A program made the translations under genes and the position numbers. From contig NC_079884.1 in the NCBI RefSeq assembly GCF_029227915.1, forward strand, positions 31,312,001-31,376,000: a DNA stretch of 64,000 nt, given 5' to 3'. Shown here piece after piece: positions 22,903 to 35,000 of this stretch (its first letter is position 1; each line of letters opens with the position of its first letter). Origin of the DNA: Hydractinia symbiolongicarpus (taxonomy: Eukaryota; Cnidaria; Hydrozoa; Anthoathecata; Hydractiniidae). The notes beneath the pieces were generated by a model. That model was given only the letters and a program-made list of their open reading frames with translations. It had not been told where the DNA came from and did not search any database.

Positions 22903-24822
22903 TGAATAAAAGAAGTTTAATCGCCGGCAAACGAAAACCCGCGATATCCCGTAAATCCCGGGCTTGGCCCGTATAGTCAAAATTTTCCAAAAAAGTACCC
23001 AGGGAGTAAATTCATTTCCCGAACGATTTTTTAAATTATTTTTCACCACTAAAACGAGTGAGACTTGTAGTTTTCAAAAATGTTTTCATTTTTGATGAGA
23101 CGCTGAATAAAAGAAGTTTAATCGCCGGCAAACGAAAACTTGCCATTTCCCGAAAACCCCGGACTCGGCCCGTATAGTCAAAAGTATACAAAGAAAGTAC
23201 CCAGGGAGTAAACTCATTTCCCGAACGATTTTTTAAATTATTTTTTCACAACTAAAACGCATGAGACTTGTAGTTTTCAAAAATGTTTTCATTTTTGATG
23301 AGACGCTTAATGAAAGAGGTTTAATCGCCGGCAAACGAAAACCCGCGATTTCCCGTAAATCCCGGGATTGGCCCGTGTAGTCGAATGTATACAAAGAAAG
23401 TACCCTGTGAGTAAACTCATTTCCAGAACGATTTTTTAAATTATTTTTTCACCACTAAAACGCATGAGACTTGTAGTTTTCAAACTTGTTTTCATTTTTG
23501 TTGAGACGCTGAATAAAAGAAGTTTAATCGCCGGCAAACGAACACCGGCGATTTACTGTAAATCCCGGGCTTGGCCCGTATAGTCGAATGTATACAAAGA
23601 AAGTACCCTGTGAGTAAACTCATTTCCAGAACGATTTTTTAAATTATTTTTTCACCACTAAAACGCATAAGACTTGTAGTTTTTAAAAATGTTTTCATTT
23701 TTGATGAGACGCTGAATAAAAGAAGTTTAATCGCCGGTAAACGAAAACCCGCGATATCCCGTAAATCCCGGGCTTGGCCCGTATAGTCAAAATTTTCCAA
23801 AAAAGTACCCAGGGAGTAAATTCATTTCCCGAACGATTTTTTAAATTATTTTTCATCACTAAAACGAGTGAGACTTGTAGTTTTCAAAAATGTTTTCATT
23901 TTTGATGAGACGCTAAATAAAAGAAGTTTAATCGCCGGCAAACGAAAACTTGCCATTTCCCGTAAACCCCGGACTCGGCCCGTATAGTCAAAAGTATACA
24001 AAGAAAGTACCCAGGGAGTAAACTCATTTCCCGAACGATTTTTTAAATTATTTTTTCACAACTAAAACGCATGAGACTTGTAGTTTTCAAAAATGTTTTC
24101 ATTTTTGATGAGACGCCTAATGAAAGAGGTTTAATCGCCGGCAAACGAAATCCCGCGATTTCCCGTAAATCCGGGGCTTGGCCCGTATAGTCGAATGTAT
24201 ACAAAGAAAGTACCCAGGGAGTAAACTCATTTCCCGAACGCTTTTTTAATTTTTTTTTCACCACTAAAACGCATGAGACTTGTAGTTTTCAAAAATGTTT
24301 TCATTTTTGATGAGACGCTTGATGAAAGAGGTTTAATCGCCGGCAAACGAAAACCCGCGATTTCCCGTAAATCACGGGATTGGCCCGTGTAGTCGAATGT
24401 ATACAAAGAAAGTACCCTGTGAGTAAACTCATTTCCAGAACGATTTTTTAAATTATTTTTTCACCACTAAAACGCATGAGACTTGTAGTTTTCAAACTTG
24501 TTTTCATTTTTGTTGAGACGCTGAATAAAAGAAGTTTAATCGCCGGCAAACGAACACCTGCAATTTCCCGTAAATCCCGGACTCGGCCCGTATAGTCAAA
24601 AGTATACAAAGAAAGTACCCAGGGAGTAAACTCATTTCACAAACGATTTTTTAAATTATTATTTCACCACTAAAGCCCATGAGACTTGTAGTTTTTAAAA
24701 ATGTTTTCATTTTTGATGAGACGCTGAATAAAAGAAGTTTAATCGCCGGCAAACGAAAACCCGCGATTTCCCGTAAATCCCGGACTCGGCCCGTATAGTC
24801 AAAAGTATACAAAGAAAGTACC
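22903..24822 (+). repeat. Copy of 16.45-18.37 kb at offset 6450 bp, bridging the two 5.6-kb copies
   Basis: From the alpha monomer at 22941 (GCGATATCCC; partner 16491) to about 24822 the sequence follows 16.45-18.37 kb at a constant +6450. Shared private marks are CCCGAAAACCCC, CGCCGGTAAACG, GACGCTAAATAAAAG and GCTTGATGAAAG. Substitutions seen include 23547 G against 17097 T. At about 24820 the sequence jumps back 1013 bp (five monomers), so beta, gamma, delta and epsilon are repeated before the D block begins. The left switch lies between 22902 and 22946 and the right one near 24820. Confidence 0.88.
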
Positions 24823-27800
24823 CAGGGAGTAAATTCATTTCCCGAACGATTTTTTAAATTATTTTTCACCACTAAAACGAGTGAGACTTGTAGTTTTCAA
24901 AAATGTTTTCATTTTTGATGAGACGCTAAATAAAAGAAGTTTAATCGCCGGCAAACGAAAACTTGCCATTTCCCGTAAACCCCGGACTCGGCCCGTATAG
25001 TCAAAAGTATACAAAGAAAGTACCCAGGGAGTAAACTCATTTCCCGAACGATTTTTTAAATTATTTTTTCACAACTAAAACGCATGAGACTTGTAGTTTT
25101 CAAAAATGTTTTCATTTTTGATGAGACGCCTAATGAAAGAGGTTTAATCGCCGGCAAACGAAATCCCGCGATTTCCCGTAAATCCGGGGCTTGGCCCGTA
25201 TAGTCGAATGTATACAAAGAAAGTACCCAGGGAGTAAACTCATTTCCCGAACGCTTTTTTAATTTTTTTTTCACCACTAAAACGCATGAGACTTGTAGTT
25301 TTCAAAAATGTTTTCATTTTTGATGAGACGCTTGATGAAAGAGGTTTAATCGCCGGCAAACGAAAACCCGCGATTTCCCGTAAATCCCGGGATTGGCCCG
25401 TGTAGTCGAATGTATACAAAGAAAGTACCCTGTGAGTAAACTCATTTCCAGAACGATTTTTTAAATTATTTTTTCACCACTAAAACGCATGAGACTTGTA
25501 GTTTTCAAACTTGTTTTCATTTTTGTTGAGACGCTGAATAAAAGAAGTTTAATCGCCGGCAAACGAACACCTGCAATTTCCCGTAAATCCCGGACTCGGC
25601 CCGTATAGTCAAAAGTATACAAAGAAAGTACCCAGGGAGTAAACTCATTTCACAAACGATTTTTTAAATTATTATTTCACCACTAAAGCCCATGAGACTT
25701 GTAGTTTTTAAAAATGTTTTCATTTTTGATGAGACGCTGAATAAAAGAAGTTTAATCGCCGGCAAACGAAAACCCGCGATTTCCCGTAAATCCCGGACTC
25801 GGCCCGTATAGTCAAAAGTATACAAAGAAAGTACCCCGGGAGTAAACTCATTTTCCAAACGATCTTTTAAATTATTATTTCACCACTAAAGCCCATGAGA
25901 CTTGTAGTTTTTAAAAATGTTTTCATTTTTGATGAGACGCTGAATAAAAGAAGTTTAATCGCCGGCAAACGAAAACCCGCGATTTCCCGTAAATCCCGGA
26001 CTCGGCCCGTATAGTCAAAAGTATACAAGGAAAGTACCCAGTGAGTAAACTCATTTCCCGTACGAATTTTTAAATTATTTTTTCACCACTAAAACGCATG
26101 AGACTTGTAGTTTTCAAAAATGTTTTGCATTTTTGATGAGACGCTGAATAAAAGAAGTTTAATCGCCGGCTAACGAAAACCTGCGATTTCCAGTAAATCC
26201 CGGACTCGGCCCGTATAGTCAAAAGTATACAAAAAAGTACCCAGGGAGTAAACTCATTTCTAGAACGATTTTTTAAATTATTTTTTCACCACTAAAACGC
26301 ATGAGACTTGTAGTTTTCAAAAATGTTTTCATTTTTGATGAGACGCTTAATGAAAAATGTTTAATCGCCGACTAACGAAAATCTGCGATTTCCCGTAAAT
26401 CCCGGATTCGGCCCGTATAGTCAAAAGAATACCAAGAAAGTACCCAGGGAGTAAACTCATTTCCCAAACGATCTTTTAAATTATTATTTCACCACTAAAG
26501 CCCATGAGACTTGTAGTTTTAAAAAATGTTTTAATTTTTGATGAGACTCTGAATAAAAGAAGTTTAATCGCCGGCAAACGAAAACCCGCGATTTCTCGTA
26601 AATCCCGGACTCGGCCCGTATGGTCAAAAGTATACAAGGAAAGTACCCAGTGAGTAAACTCATTTCCCGAACGAATTTTTAAATTATTTTTTCACCACTA
26701 AAACGCATGAGACTTGTAGTTTTCAAAAATGTTTTCATTTTTGATGAGACGCTGAATAAAAGAAGTTTAATCGCCGGCAAACGAAAACCTGCGATTTCCC
26801 TTAAATCCTGGACTCGGCCCGTATAGTCAAAAGTATAGAAAGAAAGTACCCAGGGTGTAAACTCATTTCCCGAACGATTTTTTAAATTGTTTTTTCACTA
26901 CTAAAACGCATGAGACTTGTAGTTTTCAAAAATGTTTTCATTTTTGATGAGACGCTGAATAAAAGAAGTTTAATCGCCGGCTAACGAAAACCCGCGATTT
27001 CCAGTAAATCCCGGACTCGGCCCGTATAGTCAAAAGTATACAAATAAAGTACCCAGGGAGTAAACTCATTTCCCAAACGATTTTTTAAATTATTATTTCA
27101 CCACTAAAGCCCATGAGACTTGTAGTTTTTAAAAATGTTTTCATTTTTGATGAGACGCTGAATAAAAGAAGTTTAATCGCTGGCAAACGAAAACCCGCGA
27201 TTTCCCGTAAATCCCGGACTCGGCCCGTATAGTCCAAAGTATACAAAGAAAGTACCCAGGGAGTAAACTCATTTCCCGAACGATTTTTTAAATTATTTTT
27301 TCACCACTAAAACGCGTGAGACTTCTATTTTTTAAAAATGTTTTCATTTTTGATGAGACGCTTAATGAAAGAGGTTTAATCGCCGGCAAACGAAATCCCG
27401 CGATTTCCCGTAAATCCCGGGCTTGGCCCGTATAGTTGAATGTATACAAAGAAAGTAACCAGGGAGTAAACTCATTTCCCAAACGATCTTTTAAATTATT
27501 ATTTCACCACTAAAGCCCATGAGACTTGTAGTTTTAAAAAATGTTTTTATTTTTGATGAGACTCTGAATAAAAGAAGTTTAATCGCCGGCAAACGAAAAC
27601 CCGCGATTTCTCGTAAATCCCGGACTCGGCCCGTATGGTCAAAAGTATACAAGGAAAGTACCCAGTGAGTAAACTCATTTCCCGAACGAATTTTTAAATT
27701 ATTTTTTCACCACTAAAACGCATGAGACTTGTAGTTTTCAAAAATGTTTTCATTTTTGATGAGACACTGAATAAAAGAAGTTTAATCGCCGGCAAACGAA

Positions 27801-30408
27801 AACCTGCGATTTCCCTTAAATCCTGGACTCGGCCCGTATAGTCAAAAGTATAGAAAGAAAGTACCCAGGGTGTAAACTCATTTCCCGAACGATTTTTTAA
27901 ATTGTTTTTTCACCACTAAAACGCATGAGACTTGTAGTTTTCAAAAATGTTTTCATTTTTGATGAGACGCTGAATAAAAGAAGTTTAATCGCCGGCTAAC
28001 GAAAACCCGCGATTTCCAGTAAATCCCGGACTCGGCCCGTATAGTCAAAAGTATACAAATAAAGTACCCAGGGAGTAAACTCATTTCCCAAACGATTTTT
28101 TAAATTATTATTTCACCACTAAAGCCCATGAGACTTGTAGTTTTTAAAAATGTTTTCATTTTTGATGAGACGCTGAATAAAAGAAGTTTAATCGCTGGCA
28201 AACAAAAACCCGCGATTTCCCGTAAATCCCGGACTCGGCCCGTATAGTTGAATGTATACAAAGAAAGTAACCAGGGAGTAAACTCATTTCCCAAACGATC
28301 TTTTAAATTATTATTTCACCACTAAAGCCCATGAGACTTGTAGTTTTAAAAAATGTTTTTATTTTTGATGAGACTCTGAATAAAAGAAGTTTAATCGCCG
28401 GCAAACGAAAACCCGCGATTTCTCGTAAATCCCGGACTCGGCCCGTATGGTCAAAAGTATACAAGGAAAGTACCCAGTGAGTAAACTCATTTCCCGAACG
28501 AATTTTTAAATTATTTTTTCACCACTAAAACGCATGAGACTTGTAGTTTTCAAAAATGTTTTCATTTTTGATGAGACGCTGAATAAAAGAAGTTTAATCG
28601 CCGGCAAACGAAAACCTGCGATTTCCCTTAAATCCTGGACTCGGCCCGTATAGTCAAAAGTATAGAAAGAAAGTACCCAGGGTGTAAACTCATTTCCCGA
28701 ACGATTTTTTAAATTGTTTTTTCACCACTAAAAGGCATCAGACTTGTAGTTTTCAAAAATGTTTTCATTTTTGATGAGACGGTTAATGAAATAAGTTTAA
28801 TCGCCGGCAATCGAAAACCCGCGATTTCCCGTAAATCCCGGGCTTGGCCCGTATAGTCGAATGTATACAAAGAAAGTACCCTGTGAGTAAACTCATTTCC
28901 CGAACGATTTTTTAAATTATTTTTTCACCACTAAAACGCATGAAACTTGTAGTTTTCAGAAATGTTTTCATTTTTGATGAGACGCTTAATGAAAGTGGTT
29001 TAATCGCCAGCAAACAAAAACCCGCGATTTCCCGTAAATCCTGGGCTTGGCCCGTATAGTCGAATGTATACAAAGAAAGTACCCCGTGAGTAAACTCATT
29101 TCCAAGACTTCTATTTTTTAAAAATGTTTTCATTTTTGATGAGACGCTTAATGAAAGAGGTTTAATCGCCGGCAAACGAAATCCCGCGATTTCCCGTAAA
29201 TCCCGGGCTTGGCCCGTATAGTTGAATGTATACAAAGAAAGTAACCAGGGAGTAAACTCATTTCCCAAACGATCTTTTAAATTATTATTTCACCACTAAA
29301 GCCCATGAGACTTGTAGTTTTAAAAAATGTTTTTATTTTTGATGAGACTCTGAATAAAAGAAGTTTAATCGCCGGCAAACGAAAACCCGCGATTTCTCGT
29401 AAATCCCGGACTCGGCCCGTATGGTCAAAAGTATACAAGGAAAGTACCCAGTGAGTAAACTCATTTCCCGAACGAATTTTTAAATTATTTTTTCACCACT
29501 AAAACGCATGAGACTTGTAGTTTTCAAAAATGTTTTCATTTTTGATGAGACGCTGAATAAAAGAAGTTTAATCGCCGGCAAACGAAAACCTGCGATTTCC
29601 CTTAAATCCTGGACTCGGCCCGTATAGTCAAAAGTATAGAAAGAAAGTACCCAGGGTGTAAACTCATTTCCCAAACGATTTTTTAAATTGTTTTTTCACC
29701 ACTAAAACGCATGAGACTTGTAGTTTTCAAAAATGTTTTTATTTTTGATGAGACGCTGAATAAAAGAAGTTTAATCGCCGGCTAACGAAAACCCGCGATT
29801 TCCAGTAAATCCCGGACTCGGCCCGTATAGTCAAAAGTATACAAATAAAGTACCCAGGGAGTAAACTCATTTCCCAAACGATTTTTTAAATTATTATTTC
29901 ACCACTAAAGCCCATGAGACTTGTAGTTTTTAAAAATGTTTTCATTTTTGATGAGACGCTGAATAAAAGAAGTTTAATCGCTGGCAAACAAAAACCCGCG
30001 ATTTCCCGTAAATCCCGGACTCGGCCCGTATAGTCCAAAGTATACAAAGAAAGTACCCAGGGAGTAAACTCATTTCCCGAACGATTTTTTAAATTATTTT
30101 TTCACCACTAAAACGCGTGAGACTTCTATTTTTTAAAAATGTTTTCATTTTTGATGAGACGCTTAATGAAAGAGGTTTAATCGCCGGCAAACGAAATCCC
30201 GCGATTTCCCGTAAATCCCGGGCTTGGCCCGTATAGTTGAATGTATACAAAGAAAGTAACCAGGGAGTAAACTCATTTCCCAAACGATCTTTTAAATTAT
30301 TATTTCACCACTAAAGCCCATGAGACTTGTAGTTTTAAAAAATGTTTTTATTTTTGATGAGACTCTGAATAAAAGAAGTTTAATCGCCGGCAAACGAAAA
30401 CCCGCGAT
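24816..30408 (+). repeat. Segmental duplication, copy 2 (5.6 kb)
   Basis: Partner of 17353-22945 at +7463 bp, nearly identical throughout. The left edge is where GTATACAAAGAAAG differs from the ATTTTCCAAAAAAG of copy 1. The right edge is after GCGAT, where this copy continues with TTCTCG. Together with the bridging block this shows at least two exchange events: one replaying 16.45-18.37 kb and one replaying 17.35-22.95 kb. Confidence 0.93.
28926..29290 (+). repeat. Two monomers joined by a 41-bp deletion, copy 2
   Basis: This is the +7463 counterpart of 21463-21827, with CATTTCC joined to AAGACTTCT near 29100 and GAC landmarks 162 bp apart. Sharing the same junction shows the deletion preceded the 5.6-kb duplication. 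A related monomer at about 31083-31130 keeps the full CATTTCCAAAACGATTTT sequence and shows the undeleted state. Confidence 0.88.
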
Positions 30409-31090
30409 TTCTCGTAAATCCCGGACTCGGCCCGTATGGTCAAAAGTATACAAGGAAAGTACCCAGTGAGTAAACTCATTTCCCGAACGAATTTTTAAAT
30501 TATTTTTTCACCACTAAAACGCATGAGACTTGTAGTTTTCAAAAATGTTTTCATTTTTGATGAGACGCTGAATAAAAGAAGTTTAATCGCCGGCAAACGA
30601 AAACCTGCGATTTCCCTTAAATCCTGGACTCGGCCCGTATAGTCAAAAGTATAGAAAGAAAGTACCCAGGGTGTAAACTCATTTCCCGAACGATTTTTTA
30701 AATTGTTTTTTCACCACTAAAAGGCATCAGACTTGTAGTTTTCAAAAATGTTTTCATTTTTGATGAGACGGTTAATGAAATAAGTTTAATCGCCGGCAAT
30801 CGAAAACCCGCGATTTCCCGTAAATCCCGGGCTTGGCCGGTATAGTCGAATGTATACAAAGAAAGTACCCTGTGAGTAAACTCATTTCCCGAACGATTTT
30901 TTAAATTATTTTTTCACCACTAAAACGCATGAAACTTGTAGTTTTCAGAAATGTTTTCATTTTTGATGAGACGCTTAATGAAAGTGGTTTAATCGCCAGC
31001 AAACAAAAACCCGCGATTTCCCGTAAATCCTGGGCTTGGCCCGTATAGTCGAATGTATACAAAGAAAGTACCCCGTGAGTAAACTCATTT
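30235..31090 (+). repeat. Further copy of 28246-29101, offset 1989 bp
   Basis: From AGTTGAATG the sequence follows 28246-29101 at +1989 bp (ten monomers minus the 41-bp deletion), including AAGGCATCAG with GACGGTTAATGAAATAAG and the GCCAGCAAACAAAAACC monomer. It diverges at about 31090, where this copy keeps CCAAAACGATTTT and the other has the deletion. It is therefore closest to the predeletion form. Confidence 0.82.
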
Positions 31091-32005
31091 CCAAAACGAT
31101 TTTTTAAATTATCTTTTCACCACTAAAACGCATGAGACTTGTAGTTTTCAAAAATGTTTTCATTTTTGATGAGACGTTTAATGAAAGTGGTTTAATCGCC
31201 GGCAAACGAAAACCCGCGATTTCCCGTAAATCCCGGGCTTGGCCCGTATAGTCGAATGTATACAAAGAAAGTACCCTGTGAGTAAACTCATCTCCAAAAC
31301 GATTTTTTAAATTATCTTTCCACCACTAAAACGCATGAGACTTGTATTTTCAAAAATGTTTTCATTTTTGATGACACGCTTAATGAAAGTGGTTTAATCG
31401 CACTCAAACTAAAATCCGCGATTTCCCGTAAATCCCGGACACGGCCCGTATAGGCCAAAGTATACAAAGAAAGTACCCAGGGAGTAAACTCATTTCCCGA
31501 ACGATTTTTTAAATTATTTTTTCACCACTAAAACGCATGAGACTTGTAGTTTTCAAAAATGTTTTTATTTTTGATGAGACGCTTAATGAAAGAGGTTTAA
31601 TCGCCGGCAAACGAAATCCCGCGATTTCCCGTAAATCCCGGGCTTGGCCCGTATAGTCGAATGTATACAAAGAAAGAACCCAGGGAGTAAACTCATTTCC
31701 CGAACGATTTTTTAATTTTTTTTTCACCACTAAAACGCATGAGACTTCTAGTTTTCAAAAATGTTTTCATTTTTGATGAGACGCTTAATGAAAGTGGTTT
31801 AATCGCCAGCAAACAAAAACCCGCGATTTCCCGTAAATCCTGGGCTTGGCCCGTATAGCCGAATGTATACAAAGAAAGTACTCAGGGAGTAAACTCATTT
31901 CCAGAACGATTTTTTAAATTATTTTTTCACCACTAAAGCCCATGAGACTTGTAGTTTTTAAAAATGTTTTCATTTTTGATGAGACGCTGAATAAAAGAAG
32001 TTTAA
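31091..32005 (+). repeat. Mixed monomers between segmental duplication and 12-mer
   Basis: About 4.5 monomers, including ones with TTATCTTTTCACC and GCTTAATGAAAGTGG, a diverged one with GATGACACGCTT, GCACTCAAACTAAAATCC and TATAGGCC, and a GCCAGCAAACAAAAACC type. The order matches 62.15-63.0 kb (see 61780-63360). There is no gene or unique sequence. Confidence 0.82.
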
Positions 32006-35000
32006 TCGCCGGCAAACGAAAACCTGCGATTTCCCGTAAATCCCAGACTCGGCCCGTATAGTCAAAAGTATACAAAGAAAGTACCCAGGGAGTAAACTCA
32101 TTTCCCAAACGATTTTTAAATTATTATTTCACCACTAAAGCCCATGAGACTTGTAGTTTTAAAAAATGTTTTCATTTTTCATGAGACGCTGAATAAAAGA
32201 AGTTTAATCGCCGGCAAACGAAAACCCGCGATTTCCCGTAAATCCCGGACTCGGCCCGTATGGTCAAAAGTATACAAGGAAAGTACCCAGTGAGTAAACT
32301 CATTTCCCGAACGAATTTTTAAATTATTTTTTCACCACTAAAACGCATGAGACTTGTAGTTTTCAAAAATGTTTTCATTTTTGATGAGACGCTGAATAAA
32401 AGAAGTTTAATCGCCGGCAAACGAAAACCTGCGATTTCCCTTAAATCCTGGACTGGGCCCGTATAGTCAAAAGTATAGAAAGAAAGTACCCAGGGTGTAA
32501 ACTCATTTCCCGAACGATTTTTTAAATTGTTTTTTCACCACTAAAACGCATGAGACTTGTAGTTTTCAAAAATGTTTTCATTTTTAATGAGACGCTGAAT
32601 AAAAGAAGTTTAATAGCCGGCTAACGAAAACCCGCGATTTCAAGTAAATCCCGGACTCGGCCCGTATAGTCAAAAGTATACAAAGAAAGTACCCAGGGAG
32701 TAAACTCATTTCCCAAACGATTTTTTAAATTATTATTTCACCACTAAAGCCCATGAGACTTGTAGTTTTTAAAAATGTTTTCATTTTTGATGAGACGCTG
32801 AATAAAAGACGTTTAATCGCTGGCAAACGAAAACCCGCGATTTCCCGTAAATCCCGGACTCGGCCCGTATAGCCAAAAGTATACAAGGAAAGTACCCAGT
32901 GAGTAAACTCATTTCCCGAAAGAATTTTTAAATTATTTTTTCACCACTAAAACGCACGAGACTTGTAGTTTTCAGAAATGTTTTCATTTTTGATGAGACG
33001 CTTAATGGAAGTGGTTTAATTGCCCTCAAACGAAAATCCGCGATTTCCCGTAAATCCCGGTATCGGCCCGTATAGTCCAAAGTATACAAAGAAAGTACCC
33101 AGGGAGTAAACTCATTTCCCGAACAATTTTTTAAATTATTTTTTCACCACTAAAACGCATGAGACTTGTAGTTTTTAAAAATGTTTTCATTTTTGATGAG
33201 ACGCTTAATGAAAGAGGTTTAATCGCCGGCAAACGAAATCCCTCGATCTCCCGTAAATCCCGGGCTTGGCCCGTATAGTCGAATGTATACAAAGAAAGTA
33301 ACCAGGAAGTAAACTCATTTCCCGAACGATTTTTTTTTTTTTTTTTTCACCACTAAAACGCATCAGACTTGTAGTTTTCAAAAATGTTTTCATTTTTGAT
33401 GAGACGGATAATGAATAAGTTTAATCGCAGGCAATCGAAAACCGGCGATTTCCCGTAAATCCCGGGCTTGGCCCGTATAGTCGAATGTATACAAAGAAAG
33501 TACCCTGTGAGTAAACTCATTTCCCGAACGATTTTTTAAATTATCTTTTCACCACTAAAACGCATGAGACTGGTAGTTTTTAAAAATGTTTTCATTTTTG
33601 ATGAGACGCTTAATGAAAGTGGTTTAATCGCCGGCAAACGAAAACCCGCGATTTCCCGTAAATCCCGGGCTTGGCCCGTATAGTCGAATGTATACAAAGA
33701 AAGTACCCTGTGAGTAAACTCATTTCCGAAACGATTTTTTAAATTATCTTTTCACCACTAAAACGCATGAGACTTGTAGTTTTTAAAAATGTTTTCATTT
33801 TTGATGACACGCTTAATGAAAGTGGTTTAATCGCCCTCAAACGAAAATCCGCGATTTCCTGTAAATCCCGGACTCGGCCCGTATAGGCCAAAGTATACAA
33901 AGAAAGTACCCAGGGAGTAAACTCATTTCCCGAACGATTTTTTAAATTCTTTTTTCACCACTAAAACGCATGAGACTTGTAGTTTTCAAAAATGTTTTCA
34001 TTTTTGATGAGACGCTTAATGAAAGAGGTTTAATCGCCGGCAAACGAAATCCCGCGATTTCCCGTAAATCCCGGGCTTGGCCCGTATAGTCGAATGTATA
34101 CAAAGAAAGAACCCAGGGAGTAAACTCATTTCCCGAACGATTTTTTAATTTTTTTTTTCACCACTAAAACGCATGAGACTTCTAGTTTTCAAAAATGTTT
34201 TCATTTTTGATGAGACGGTTAATGAAAGATGTTTAATCGCCGGCAAACGAAAACCCGCGATTTCCCGTAAATCCCGGGCTTGGCCCGTATAGTCGAATGT
34301 ATACAAAAAAGTACCCTGTGAGTATACTCATTTCCCGAACGATTTTTTAAATTATTTTTTCACCACTAAAACGCATGAGACTTGTAGTTTTCAGAAATGT
34401 TTTGATTTTTGATGAGACGCTTAATGAAAGTGGTTTAATCGCCGGCAAACGAAAACCTGCGATTTCCCGTAAATCCCAGACTCGGCCCGTATAGTCAAAA
34501 GTATACAAAGAAAGTACCCAGGGAGTAAACTCATTTCCCAAACGATTTTTAAATTATTATTTCACCACTAAAGCCCATGAGACTTGTAGTTTTAAAAAAT
34601 GTTTTCATTTTTCATGAGACGCTGAATAAAAGAAGTTTAATCGCCGGCAAACGAAAACCCGCGATTTCCCGTAAATCCCGGACTCGGCCCGTATGGTCAA
34701 AAGTATACAAGGAAAGTACCCAGTGAGTAAACTCATTTCCCGAACGAATTTTTAAATTATTTTTTCACCACTAAAACGCATGAGACTTGTAGTTTTCAAA
34801 AATGTTTTCATTTTTGATGAGACGCTGAATAAAAGAAGTTTAATCGCCGGCAAACGAAAACCTGCGATTTCCCTTAAATCCTGGACTCGGCCCGTATAGT
34901 CAAAAGTATAGAAAGAAAGTACCCAGGGTGTAAACTCATTTCCCGAACGATTTTTTAAATTGTTTTTTCACCACTAAAACGCATGAGACTTGTAGTTTTC

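Larger units (their letters stand above)
17353..22945 (+). repeat. Segmental duplication, copy 1 (5.6 kb, partner 7463 bp downstream)
   Basis: Everything from the AAAGTACCCAGGGAG near 17353 to GCGAT at 22945 recurs at +7463 bp. The segment holds beta, gamma, a delta with GCTTGATGAAAG, epsilon, the whole D block and the 5-mer/4-mer zone to 22.9 kb, about 27.5 monomers. By eye I noted only three substitutions between the copies: 20303 G against 27766 A, 21705 A against 29168 G, and 22277 C against 29740 T (not an exhaustive list). Rare private variants such as TTTCTAGAACG and GCCGACTAACG are in both copies. After 22945 copy 1 continues as an alpha monomer and copy 2 does not. Confidence 0.93.

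Noticed and set aside
33330-33347. T18 as an RNA polymerase III or intrinsic terminator.
   Set aside because: There is no associated transcription unit, tRNA-like A/B box or hairpin directly before it. It is a variant of the A/T block found in every monomer.
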